DNA of 64,000 nucleotides from Paraburkholderia graminis C4D1M (lineage in GTDB: Bacteria > Pseudomonadota > Gammaproteobacteria > Burkholderiales > Burkholderiaceae). Shown here one piece after another: positions 52,881-63,700 of this stretch; the stretch's first letter is position 1, and each line of letters opens with the position of its first letter. The DNA lies in assembly GCF_000172415.1 (NCBI RefSeq), contig NZ_ABLD01000016.1, positions 62,001 through 126,000 on the forward strand. Reading direction: 5' to 3'. A model generated the notes under the pieces. That model did no database searches. It saw only the letters and a program-made list of their open reading frames with translations, and had not been told where the DNA came from. The position numbers and the translations under genes are program-made.

Positions 52881-54435
52881 TCTGCTCAAGCACCGCTTCG
52901 TACTGCGATGCAATCCGCTCCACAGTGCCAACATCGAACACATCGGCCGCATAGTTGAACATCAGGCGCAAGCTGCGCCCATCGTCGACGACGTTCAGCA
53001 CCAGATCGAAACGCGCCGTATCCGTGCCGCCCGCCTCCGGCTCAACGACGAGACCGGGCATCGCAACCGATGCCTCGCTCGTCGCCTGCTCGAGATTGAA
53101 CATGACCTGGAACAGCGGCGAGCGTCCGAGCTCGCGATCGATCCGCAACGCGTCGAGAATGCGGCCGAACGGTATCGAGTGATGCGCATGCGCCTCGAGC
53201 ACGCGCTCATGCAGTCGCGACAGCAACGTCGCACACGGCATGGTGCCGTCGACGTGCACATCGATCACAAGCGTGTTGACGAAAAAACCGATTAGCCCTT
53301 CGCTCTCGCTGCGCTGCCGTCCCGCCGACGGCACGCCGATCCGCAAGCCCGGCTGACCGCCGTAGCGGTACAGCAGCGCGGCATAAGCGCCGAGCAACAC
53401 GGTGAAAAGCGTCGTGCGCTGTGCGCGCGAGAGTTCGCGAAGACGCTCGGCAAGCGCCGGGCCGACATCGCGCCGCACGCGTCCGCCTTCGACGCCACGC
53501 ACCGCTGCTCGCGGCCGGTCCAACGGCAATTCGAGCGCGGGACGCTCGGCTCCAAGGCGCTGTTTCCAGTACGCGAGGTCGTCGGCAAATGCGCCGTCTT
53601 GCCATTCGTTCTGCCACGCCGCGACATCGCCGAAATGAATGTCGAGCGGCGGCAGTGCGCAAGTCAACGCGTCATGCTGACCATCGAGCGCCGCGCGATA
53701 CAGCGCCGCCAGTTCGCGAACGAAGAGCGCCTGCGACCAGCCGTCGGACACGATGTGATGCACGACGATCGACAGCGCGTGACATTGCGCATCGATCGCG
53801 ATGAGGTCGACGCGCAGCAGCGGCCCTTGCTCGAGATCGAACGGTTCGCGCGCGGCGGCACGCAGCATGTCGCGCAATTGCGCGGGATCGTCGAGCGTAT
53901 GTTCGCGCCACAGGTAGCACGCGTCCGCAGCGATGCGCTGGGCCGCGACGCCGCGCGTCTCGACGAAGCGTGCACGCAACGCGCCGTGGCGAGCGACGAG
54001 CGCATCGAACGCACGGCGCAATGCACGCACATCGAGATGCCCCGTCAAACGCAGCGCGCGCGACAGGTTATACGCGGGGTTCAGCGGATCGAGCTTCCAG
54101 AGGAACCACAGACGTTCCTGCGCGGGAGCGAGCGGATAAGTTGCCGCGCGCGAAAACGAAGAAGACGCATCGGCGCTCGACGCCTCTGCGTCTGCTGATT
54201 TAGTTGCGTCATCAACTTCGCGCGACAACGGCACAATCGGCAGACGCGCGGGATCGATACCCTGCTCGCGCGCCTTCTCGCGAAACCGCCGCCGACGTTC
54301 CGGCGACAGCGCCGCGTACTTGCGCGCAATCGCCAGCGCCTGGCTCGGCGCTTCGCTCCCGGTAGCGTTAGCGGTAGCAGAAGAACTCATAGAAGCAACC
54401 GTCGCAGCCGGTTCGTTGCGAATCGTAGTCAGCAT
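50590..54435 (-). CDS. NRPS, terminal module part 1 (C-A-T), truncated by a frameshift
   Basis: A 1281-residue segment. The condensation domain (about 54150-52890) has APAQERLWF and HHIVSDGWS. The adenylation domain (about 52810-51060) has LYTSGSTGRPKGV and YGPTETT, and T with GGDSIQSLQ near 50920. Pocket residues by eye are D-V-H-R-T-G-L-V-A(-K), identical to the A domain of the second module of the upstream NRPS. The E-domain start runs into a frame break at about 50626-50630: GCCCGGAG where the duplicate has the equivalent of GCCCTGGAG, a one-base loss. After it the frame reads a few residues to a stop at 50590. The gene lies 285 bases after the upstream NRPS. Confidence 0.85.
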   Translation of the reverse strand: MLTTIRNEPAATVASMSSSATANATGSEAPSQALAIARKYAALSPERRRRFREKAREQGIDPARLPIVPLSREVDDATKSADAEASSADASSSFSRAATYPLAPAQERLWFLWKLDPLNPAYNLSRALRLTGHLDVRALRRAFDALVARHGALRARFVETRGVAAQRIAADACYLWREHTLDDPAQLRDMLRAAAREPFDLEQGPLLRVDLIAIDAQCHALSIVVHHIVSDGWSQALFVRELAALYRAALDGQHDALTCALPPLDIHFGDVAAWQNEWQDGAFADDLAYWKQRLGAERPALELPLDRPRAAVRGVEGGRVRRDVGPALAERLRELSRAQRTTLFTVLLGAYAALLYRYGGQPGLRIGVPSAGRQRSESEGLIGFFVNTLVIDVHVDGTMPCATLLSRLHERVLEAHAHHSIPFGRILDALRIDRELGRSPLFQVMFNLEQATSEASVAMPGLVVEPEAGGTDTARFDLVLNVVDDGRSLRLMFNYAADVFDVGTVERIASQYEAVLEQMVDDVRRRVGSLALPLQHEAKPLTSYAFESLGMALAAQAKRTPQAIALRCEDESLTYAELDAWSAAVAARLVARGVGAERRVGLCVARGPALIAALLGIIRSGGAFVPLDPDYPAARLAQMIGDAGIVQVVADAASAARVAEVLAGCEVVEVGAMAVAAAAAEAHAKAQSQSQSNVASAAPRTGAARESLMGTETPQHSDAETMISTATEQESKPHTDIALHPDQLAYVLYTSGSTGRPKGVGVSHGALWTHLQDFLTTYGISDDDTVLHSSTINFDVALHETLPALLRGATVEMRGVQPWDLQSLSERLVKRRVTFARIPTALWQQWHRHAPPRAQLALRQVTVGGEALPGDALARWCDGPLADIRLDNLYGPTETTVAALCRRTVAADVHDVTVPIGHPYPGRTARVLDAFGDEAPVGGLGELCIGGPTVARGYLGRAGLTAERFVPDPHGAPGARMYRSGDLCRMRADGTVEFLGRLDQQVKLRGQRIEPGEIEAVLRQCKGVREAAVIVVGEGQTQRLAAYVAGEGGAVEADVAATGVASTDAAQVGVAGAEIAKTTTTTSPTLDTARLLRELEHKLPAYMVPSSVTILARLPWMPNGKLDRAALPAPQTGARECVPPSNEIESVLLSIWSAVLGRDDLGVTDNFFEAGGDSIQSLQIIARAREAGWRLTPRQIFEHPTVSGLAQRAQRLDSHIAHEADDGAPLALTPIQRLFFERYPQGESHWNQAVLLKVKGRLVPEALERAVAARRRATTRCVCAS

Positions 54436-54720
54436 AGTGGCAATCTGAATAGGTCAACGCGGCTTCGCGGCCGCGGGTGATGTTTGTCTTTGAGCAATGA
54501 TCGGCTTGAGTCGTTGAGTTCGAGCAGCGCAGTCTCGTCGTGCATGCGCTTGCTTGCGCGAGGTGATGGCGTGACGCTGACATATCGACGGCACGGCTTC
54601 GCCCACGCGCGATTCGCGTCGAACGCTGAACAAGCGATGCATTCGACGCGGACCATGCAACCGTGCGCGCGCCGACCTGGCGAACAGCGCCATTGCGCAA
54701 CCGCCATTCCCTCGCGGATT

Positions 54721-57700
54721 TCAATCGAGTCCATCGAACAACCCATCGAGCGCCTGCAGTTCATCGTTCGGCGAAGCCCTGCCAGAAGCCTCTGCATCGA
54801 CGCAATCGTCAAGCAACGCGGCCAAGAGCGCCGGCGTCGACTGCTCGAACAGCGCGGCGAGCGCAACCTTGCGGCCGAGTTGCTCCGACAGCCGCGCAAC
54901 GACGCGCACAGCCGCGAGCGAGTGTCCACCGAGCGCGAAGAAATCATCGTCCGCACCGACCCGCTCGAGCCCAAGCACATCGCCAAAAAGCCGCGCGATA
55001 AGCATTTCCATTTCGCCCGACGGCTCGACCCACGACGACTCGGTTGCAGGCGTCGTCTCGAAGCGCGCCAGCGCGTTGCGATCCAGCTTGCCGTTCGCGG
55101 TGCGCGGCAACGCGTCGATCGCATAGAGCGCCGCCGGAATCATGTAGCCGGGCAGCCGCGCGGCAAGCATCTGCCGCCAGCCGGCCGGCACCGCGCGCGC
55201 TTCACGATCGAGCTCATTAACAACTGCACCGACGACATACGCGACGAGCCGCGCCTCGGCATCGCCCGCACCCGGCACGAGCGCGACGGCCGCGTCGAGC
55301 ACGCCGTCGCACTCGCGCAGCGCCGCCTCGATCTCGCCGAGTTCGATCCGATAGCCGCGCAGCTTCACCTGCTGATCGATCCGGCCGAGACATTCAAATT
55401 CGCCGTCGGTCCGCTCGCGGCACAGGTCGCCAGTGCGGTACATGCGCGCGCCCGGCGCGCCGTATGGATCGGGCACGAAGCGCTCGGCGGTGAGACCCGC
55501 GCGGCCCAGATAACCGCGCGCAAGATTTTCGCCGCCGATGCACAGCTCGCCGACGCCGCCTTGCAGCGTCAACTGCCCGCTCGCGTCGACGATGCGCAGC
55601 GCGTTCGCATGCAACGCGCGACCGATCGTGATAGGTCCACTCCCAGACACGCGAGCGCAACTCGACCAGATCGTCGTCTCCGTGGGACCGTACAGGTTCC
55701 ACAACTCGACGCCGCGTTGCGCAAGCTGCGCCGCGAGATCGGCCGGCAACGGCTCGCCGCCCGCGATGCCGGTAAGCCGCCCGCGCGACGCCCCCTGCCA
55801 ACCGGATTCGATGAGCAGACGCCAGCCGCTCGGCGTCGCCTGCATGAACGTCGCGCCGCTTTCGTCGATAAGCCGCGCAAGCGCCATGCCGTCCGCCACC
55901 GTTTGCGCGTCGGCCATTTCGACACACGCGCCTCGCGTCAACGGCAAGCAGAATTCGAGCAGCGAAATATCGAACGACGGCGTCGTCACCGACAATAGTA
56001 CGTCATCCTTATGAAGTCCCGGCGCGATGCCGATGCTTGCAAGCAGCCGTGCCAGCGCGCCGTGCGAAACCGCAACGCCTTTCGGCCGGCCCGTCGAGCC
56101 CGACGTGTAAATCACGTAGGCAAGCTGTGAATCCGTGGACGGCGATATGGGCGGCAGTGCGCTTGCTGCGTCGTGGACCAAGGCATCTTCACCGCTTCCC
56201 GCGTCGAGCACAATGCGGTTATCGAGCGCGCCACCGAGTCGCGCGCGGCCCTCCTCATCCGCGATGACGCGCGCAACGCCCGCATCTTCCAGCATGCCCG
56301 CGAGGCGTTCGGCCGGGAACGACGGATCGAGCGGCACATAAGCCGCGCCGCTTCGCCACACGCCGAGCATGCTCGCGATCAGCGCGGGCGAGCGGCGCAT
56401 GCAGACGGCCACGCGCTCCTCTCGCGCGACGCCGCTCACGCGCAAGCGTGCATCGATTGCGACGGACCAGCGGGCGAGCGTCGCGTAGTCGAAGGCCTTG
56501 CCGTTCTGGCGCACCGCGACGCGCTGCGGCACGCGCGCGGCTTCGACCGCAAAGCGCTCGTGGCAGGCGCGCAGCGCGGGCGGTGGCAATAGCAACGGCT
56601 CGGCTTGCGGCGCACCGCGCCGCGCCGCGAGTTCGCCGACGAAGCGCGGCGCGCGCTCACCTTCATCGGCGAGTTGATCGATGAGCGCGAGGTATTGCCG
56701 CTGCAACTGCTCAACCTGCGTGCGCGCAACGCGCCGGCTGTCCCACTGCCATTGCAGTTCGATGCGCGTGGCCGGCAGAATCGTCAGCGTCAGCGGATAG
56801 TGCGTGCGCTCGAACGAATCGACTGCATCGACGCGCAGCGCGCCCGCTTGCGCCGACGCCGCGCGCGTCGCAACCGGATAGTTCTCGAACACGATCAGAC
56901 TGTCGAACAGCGCGTCGCCGCTGCGCCCGGCCCACTGCTGCAACGACGCGAGCGGCGTATGCTCGACCTCGCGCATTTGCAGGTTGTACGACTGCAACGC
57001 GTCGAGCCACGCGGCTATCGTGGCGTCGCCGCGCACCGTCGAGAACACCGGCAGACTATTGATAAACAGTCCGAACATATCCTCGGCGTGAGGCAACGAT
57101 GCGGGGCGCCCCGCCACCGTCACGCCGAACGCGACCGACTGCTTGCCGCTCAGCCGCGCGAGCAGCACGGCCCACGCTCCCTGCATCAGCGTATTGAGCG
57201 TCACGCGATGCCGCTGCGCCGCGCGGCGCACGCGCGCATCGAGCGGCGCGTCGAGTTTCAGCGCGATCTTGCGCGCAGCGCTCGCGGGTTCGCTCGAAGC
57301 CGTGTCGAGCGGCGCGGCGAGGCTCGCGGTCAACGTGCCGGCATCGTCGGCGGCTTTCAGGCGCTCGCTCCACCAGTCGCGCGGATCGGGCTGCGCGGCG
57401 AGCCATTCGACGTAACGACGATACGACGGCGGTGTATGCGCGGGGGCGTGTGCAGCGGCGTGCGCAGCGGCGTGCGTGACGCCCAACGCGCGCTCGTAGT
57501 CGTCGAAGACTTCGGCGAGAAGCCGTGCGCCGCTCCAGCCGTCCGTCAGGACATGATGGTGCGTGCGCACGAGATCGAAGCGGCCATCGGGACGCCGGAA
57601 TACGTTCACGCGCATCAGCGGCGCGTGCGACGGGTCGATGCCGGCGGCGACATCCGCCGAGCGCCGCTCGGCAAGACGCGCATCGTAGTCCTGCACATCG

Positions 57701-60700
57701 CGCCAGTCGTGCACTGCGAACGGCAGCGCGGCTTCGCGCTGCACGATCTGCAATGCGGCTTCACCATGCCGCCACTCGAAGCGCGTGCGCAACATGTCGT
57801 GCCGCGCGATAGCGGCCTGCCAGGCCGCGCGCAGCGCGTGGGCATCGAGGCGGCCGTCGAGCGTCAATTGCAACTGATTCACGTAGACGCCTTCGCCACG
57901 CTGCAACTCGCTGTGATAAAGCAGACCCTGCTGCAAGGGCGTCGCGGGATAGATGTCGGCGATGCCGCCAAGCGCCAGGTTCAGCGCGCGTAGCTGCGTC
58001 TGATCAAGGCCCGACAGAGGGAAGTCCGATGCCGTCGCGCCTTGGGGCGCGGCGACGCAATGCGCGATCATTGCATCGACGTGCCGGCCGAAAGTATCGA
58101 CGATGCGCTCGACGCTCTCGCGATCGATCCGCGCCGGGTCGAAACGCCAACGCAGCAACAGCGTGTCGCCAGTGACGATGCCGTTCAGGTCGAGCGCGTA
58201 ATCGAGGCGTGCGCCGGCGCCGTGGCTGCTGCCGGCATCCTCCGAGCTAAAGGCGAAACGCGACGCTGGATCGAACGACTGATCGAAGCGCCCCAGATAG
58301 TTGAAGCTGATCGCGGGGCGCTGCCGCGTGCGGCTCGCGTCGAGCAATCCCCAATGCAAGCCCTTGTTCGGCACGGCGCGCACGCGTTCCTTGACGGCGA
58401 TGAGCGCGTCGCCAGGCGCGGCGGGCGACGCGGGCAGCGCGACCGGGAAACGCGTCGTGAACCAGCCGACGGTGCGGCTCAGGTCCGCGCCGTCGATCAC
58501 GTCTTCGCGGCCGTGGCCTTCCAGTTCGACGGCGATCTCGGCCGCGCCGCTCCATGCGCCGAGCGCCTGCGCAAGCGCGGCGAGCAGCAGTTCGTCGGCC
58601 CGCGTCCGATACGCGCGCGATGCGTTGTGCAGCAGTTCGCGTGTGCGGCGTGCATCGAGTGTCCAGTCGATCGTTTCGCTTTCGGCGACGCGCGTGCCTG
58701 CGGGTGCGCGAAGTGGAAGATCGGGAGCAGCGTCGACGACGCTTAGCGCTTCGCGCCACCAGTTTGCTTCGGACTGGACGCTGTTTGATTCGGCATACTG
58801 ATGAAGTTCACGGACCCATGCGCGCCAGGGCATCGACGGGGCCGGCAGGTGGATGGGTTCGTTGCGTTCTGCTTGGTCGTAGGCGGTTTGCAGTTCTTCG
58901 AGAAGCACGCGCCAGGAGACGCCGTCCACTGACAGGTGATGGATCGCGATCAGCAGACGGGTTTCGTCTTGAGTTTCGAAGTGGCCGACGCGCCAGATTG
59001 GGCCGCGCTCGATGTCGAGGCTCGACTGGATGTTGTTGCAGGCGGCTGCGAGGTCTGCGAGCGACGAGAGTTTTTCGTGGCGGACGATGGCGGTTTGCGA
59101 ATCCTTCGTCGCTTCCGTCACCGCGATCTGCTTCCACTCCCCGGCCTCTTTTACGAAGCGCAGACGCAGCGCGTCGTGGCGTGCCTCCAGTGCCGCGACC
59201 GCGCGCTCGAGCGCCTCAGGCACGAGCCGCCCCTTCACCTTCAGCAGCACCGCCTGGTTCCAGTGCGATTCCCCTTGCGGATAGCGCTCGAAGAACAGCC
59301 GCTGGATCGGCGTCAGCGCGAGCGGCGCGCCGTCGTCGGCCTCATGCGCGATGTGCGAATCGAGCCGTTGCGCACGCTGCGCGAGACCGCTCACCGTCGG
59401 ATGCTCGAAGATCTGCCGCGGTGTCAGCCGCCAGCCCGCCTCGCGCGCCCGCGCGATGATCTGCAGGCTCTGGATCGAGTCGCCGCCAGCTTCGAAGAAG
59501 TTGTCGGTGACGCCCAGATCGTCGCGCCCGAGCACGGCGCTCCAGGTCGACAGCAGCACCGATTCGATCTCGTTCGATGGCGGCACGCACTCGCGCGCGC
59601 CCGTCCGCGGTGCGGGCAGTGCGGCGCGGTCGAGCTTGCCGTTAGGCATCCACGGCAGACGCGCGAGTATCGTCACCGATGAAGGGACCATGTAGCCGGG
59701 GAGCTTGTGCTCCAGTTCGCGGAGAAGGCGTGCGGCGTCGAGGGTGGGTGATGTCGTCGTGGTAGTCGTTGCTGCGCCTGTCTTTGCAGCGGTACTTGCT
59801 GCATCCGTCGTCGCCACGTCAGGCGCCACCGCGCCACCCTCGCCCGCCACATACGCCGCCAACCGCTGCGTCTGCCCTTCGCCGACGACAATCACCGCCG
59901 CCTCGCGCACACCCTCGCACTGACGCAACACCGCCTCGATCTCGCCCGGTTCGATGCGCTGCCCGCGCAGCTTCACCTGCTGATCGAGCCGTCCGAGAAA
60001 CTCGACAGTGCCGTCCGCGCGCATGCGGCACAGGTCGCCGCTGCGATACATGCGTGCGCCCGGCGCGCCGTGCGGGTCGGGCACAAAGCGCTCGGCGGTG
60101 AGACCCGCGCGGCCCAGATAACCGCGCGCCACTGTCGGTCCGCCGATGCACAGTTCTCCGAGCCCGCCGACCGGCGCTTCATCACCGAATGCGTCGAACA
60201 CGCGCGCCGTGCGGCCCGGATACGGATGGCCAATCGGCACCGTCACCTCGTGAACATCGTCGGCCACAGTGTGGCGATACAATGCGGCGACTGTCGTCTC
60301 CGTCGGTCCGTACAGGTTATCGAGCCGGATGTCAGCGAGCGGTCCGTCGCGCCAGCGCGCGAGCGCGTCGCCAGGCAGCGCCTCGCCGCCGACCGTCACC
60401 TGGCGCAGCGCAAGCTGCGCGCGCGGCGGCGCATGACGATGCCACTGCTGCCACAGCGCCGTCGGAATCCGCGCGAACGTCACTTGCCGTTTCACCAGCC
60501 GTTCGCTCAGGCTTTGCAGATCCCACGGCTGCATCCCGCGCATTTCGACCGTCGCGCCGCGCAGGAGTGCGGGCAGCGTTTCGTGCAACGCGACGTCGAA
60601 ATTGATCGTCGATGAGTGGAGCACTGTGTCGTCGCTAGAGATGCCGTAGGTTGTGAGGAAGTCCCGCAGGTGCGTCCATAACGCGCCGTGGCTCACTCCC

Positions 60701-63700
60701 ACACCCTTTGGCCGGCCGGTCGAGCCCGAGGTGTAGAGCACGTAGGCGAGCTGGTCGGGGTGCAACGCGATGTCGGTGTGGTTCGCTGACTCCGGCTCCA
60801 TCAGTGACTGCGAACCCACGTCCAGTACTTCACATTCAGCAAGCACCTCCGCCACCCGCGCCGCACTCGCCGCATCCGCCACCACCTGCACGATCCCGGC
60901 ATCGCCGATCATCTGCGCGAGGCGCGCGGCCGGGTAATCCGGGTCCAGCGGCACGAACGCACCACCGGAGCGTACGATCCCAAGCAACGCCGCAATCAGC
61001 GCCGGTCCTCGCGCAACACACAATCCCACGCGCCGCTCAGCACCCACACCTCGCGCGATGAGCCGCGAAGCAATTGCCGCCGACCACGCATCAAGTTCAG
61101 CATACGTGAGCGACTCATCTTCACAGCGCAGCGCAATCGCCTGCGGCGTGCGCTTTGCCTGCGCCGCAAGCGCGATCCCAAGCGACTCGAACGCATAAGA
61201 CATCAGCGGCTTCCCTTCACGCTGCAAAGGCAACGTCAACGACCCAACCCGCCGCTCCACATCATCAACCATCTGCGCAAGCACCGCTTGATACTGCGCT
61301 TCGATCCGCTCCACGGTCTCGCGGTCGATGCGCTCGCCGTCCCACGCCCATTCGAGCGAAAGCGTCTGCCCGCGCGGAATGATCGCGAGCGCGAGCGGGT
61401 AATGCGTCGGGTCAATTGAATCGACGGACGCGACCTTCAGGCCCGCGTCGCCGTTTCGAGCGGCATCGACGGGATAGTTTTCGAACACGACGATGCTGTC
61501 GAACAGCGCATCGCCGCTGCGCCCGCTCCACTGCTGCACGCGCGCGAGCGGCGTGTGTTCGTGCTGGCGCAGCTCGGTCAGTTCGCCTTGCAGTTTGCGC
61601 AACCATGCGCCGAGTTCAGCGCTCGCGTCCACATCGACGCACACCGGCAGCGTATTGATGAACAGCCCGAGCATCCGTTCGACGCCCGGCAGATGCGCCG
61701 GCCGTCCCGCGAACGTCGTGCCGTAAGCGACACCGCGCCGATGTCCATAGCGCGCGAGCAGCACGGCCCACGCGCCCTGCATCAGCGTATTGAGCGTGAT
61801 CTCGTGACGACGCGCCGTCGCCTGCAAGCGCGCGACGAGCGTTTCGTCGAGCGCGCGGCGCCGCGCATGCGCGCCGGGCTCGGCCGCGCGCGGTTCGCCG
61901 AGACTCGCGGTGAGCGTCGCGGGATCGTCGGCGCGCGCGGCCCACGCGCGCCACCATGTCTCGGTCGCGGGATCGTCGGCGGCCTCGCGAATCCATTCGA
62001 CGTACTGACGATATGGCGGCGCCGTTTCGAATGCCGCAGCAGCACCGCTCGCGCGCATCCGATAATCGCGCAGAACTTCGGCGAACAGCAGCGACACGCT
62101 CCAGCCGTCGAGCAACAGATGATGGTGCGTCCACACGACGTCGGCGGTGTGCGCGTCGCGAACGAAGAGCGCGATGCGCATCAGCGGCGCGGCGTCGGGC
62201 GCAATGCCATCGGCGAGGTCGCGCGCGCGCCACTCGGCGAGACGCGCGTCGTAGTCCGCGGCGGCTGACCAGTCGTGCGTCTCGAACGGCAGTGCGATCT
62301 TGCGATGGACGATCTGCATCACCGCACCGCCGTGCTGCCACGCGAAAGCCGTGCGCAAAATCGCGTGACGTTCAAGCGCGGCCTGCCACGCGGCCTGCAT
62401 CGCGGCGACGTCGAGCGCGCCGGACAGCGTCGCGCGCATCTGATTCAGATACGCGCCCTGCCCCGCGTCGGCGAGCGTGTGATAGAGCAAGCCGGCTTGC
62501 AGCGGCGTCGCCGGATACACGTCCTCGATATGCTCGGGCGTGAGGCCGAGCGCGCGCCACAAATCGGACGATGACGAACCGTTCGCGCCAGGCACGGCGT
62601 CCGCAGCCGTGGTGGACGTGAACGTGGACGTCGATGTCGACCCCGACTCAGCGGCCAACGGTCGCGCCGCGCGCGCGAGCTGCTGCACGGTCGGCGCTTC
62701 GAACACCATGCGCGGCGTGACCAGAAAACCGGCATCGCGTGCCTTCGAGACGATCTGCAGACTCAGAATCGAATCGCCGCCGATCACGAAGAAATTGTCG
62801 GTCACGCCAATGTCGTCGCGCCTCAGCACCGCGCGCCAGACGGTCAGCAAAGCAGCCTCGGCGGGCGTCGATGCGGCGACGGCCTGCGCCGCGTTGGCGA
62901 CGTCCTCGGGCGCGGGCAACGCACGTCGATCGAGCTTGCCGTTGCGCGTCAGCGGAAAGCGCTCCATCTCCACATACGATGACGGCACCATGTGCGCCGG
63001 CAAACGCGCGGCAAGCCATGTCTGCCAGCGCGCGATGTCGCGCGTATGCGGTTCTTCGCGCGGCACGACATAGGCGACGAGGCGCTGGTCGTTATCGCCT
63101 CCGTTCGCACCGCCGCCCGACACCAGCACCGCCGCCTCGCGCACTTCGGGATGCGCAAGCAGTGCCGACTGAATCTCTCCGAGTTCGATCCGGAAGCCGC
63201 GGATTTTCACCTGATCGTCATTGCGGCCCAGGTATTCGAGGTCGCCATCGGGCAGCCGTCGCGCGAGGTCGCCCGAGCGATACAGACGCGCACCCGGTGC
63301 GCCGTATGGATCGGGCACGAATCGTTGCGCCGTCAACTCAGCACGGCCAGCATAGCCGCGCGCGAGACCCGCGCCGCCTACATACAGTTCGCCCACCGCG
63401 CCCACTGGCACGCGGTTCATATCGGCATCGAGCACATGCAGCGTGAGATCGTCGAGCGGCGCGCCGATCACGCTGCGTGCATCATGCAGCGCTGCGTAAT
63501 CGAGAGTGCGATGCGTGACGTGAACCGTTGTCTCGGTGATGCCGTACATGTTCATGAGCGACGGCAGTACGCCCTTGCGACGTGCGCCGTCCGCCCATCG
63601 CGCCAATGACGCAGGCTCGAGACGCTCGCCGCCGAAGATCACCACGCGCAGCGACTGGAGCGTGTTGTCATCGTCGGCGTGCGTCAGTTGCATGAAGGCC

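Noticed and set aside
54436..54720. Extra gene in the 285-base gap between the two NRPS genes
   Set aside because: ORFs there are shadows or overlap the NRPS frames, and no ribosome-binding site fits.
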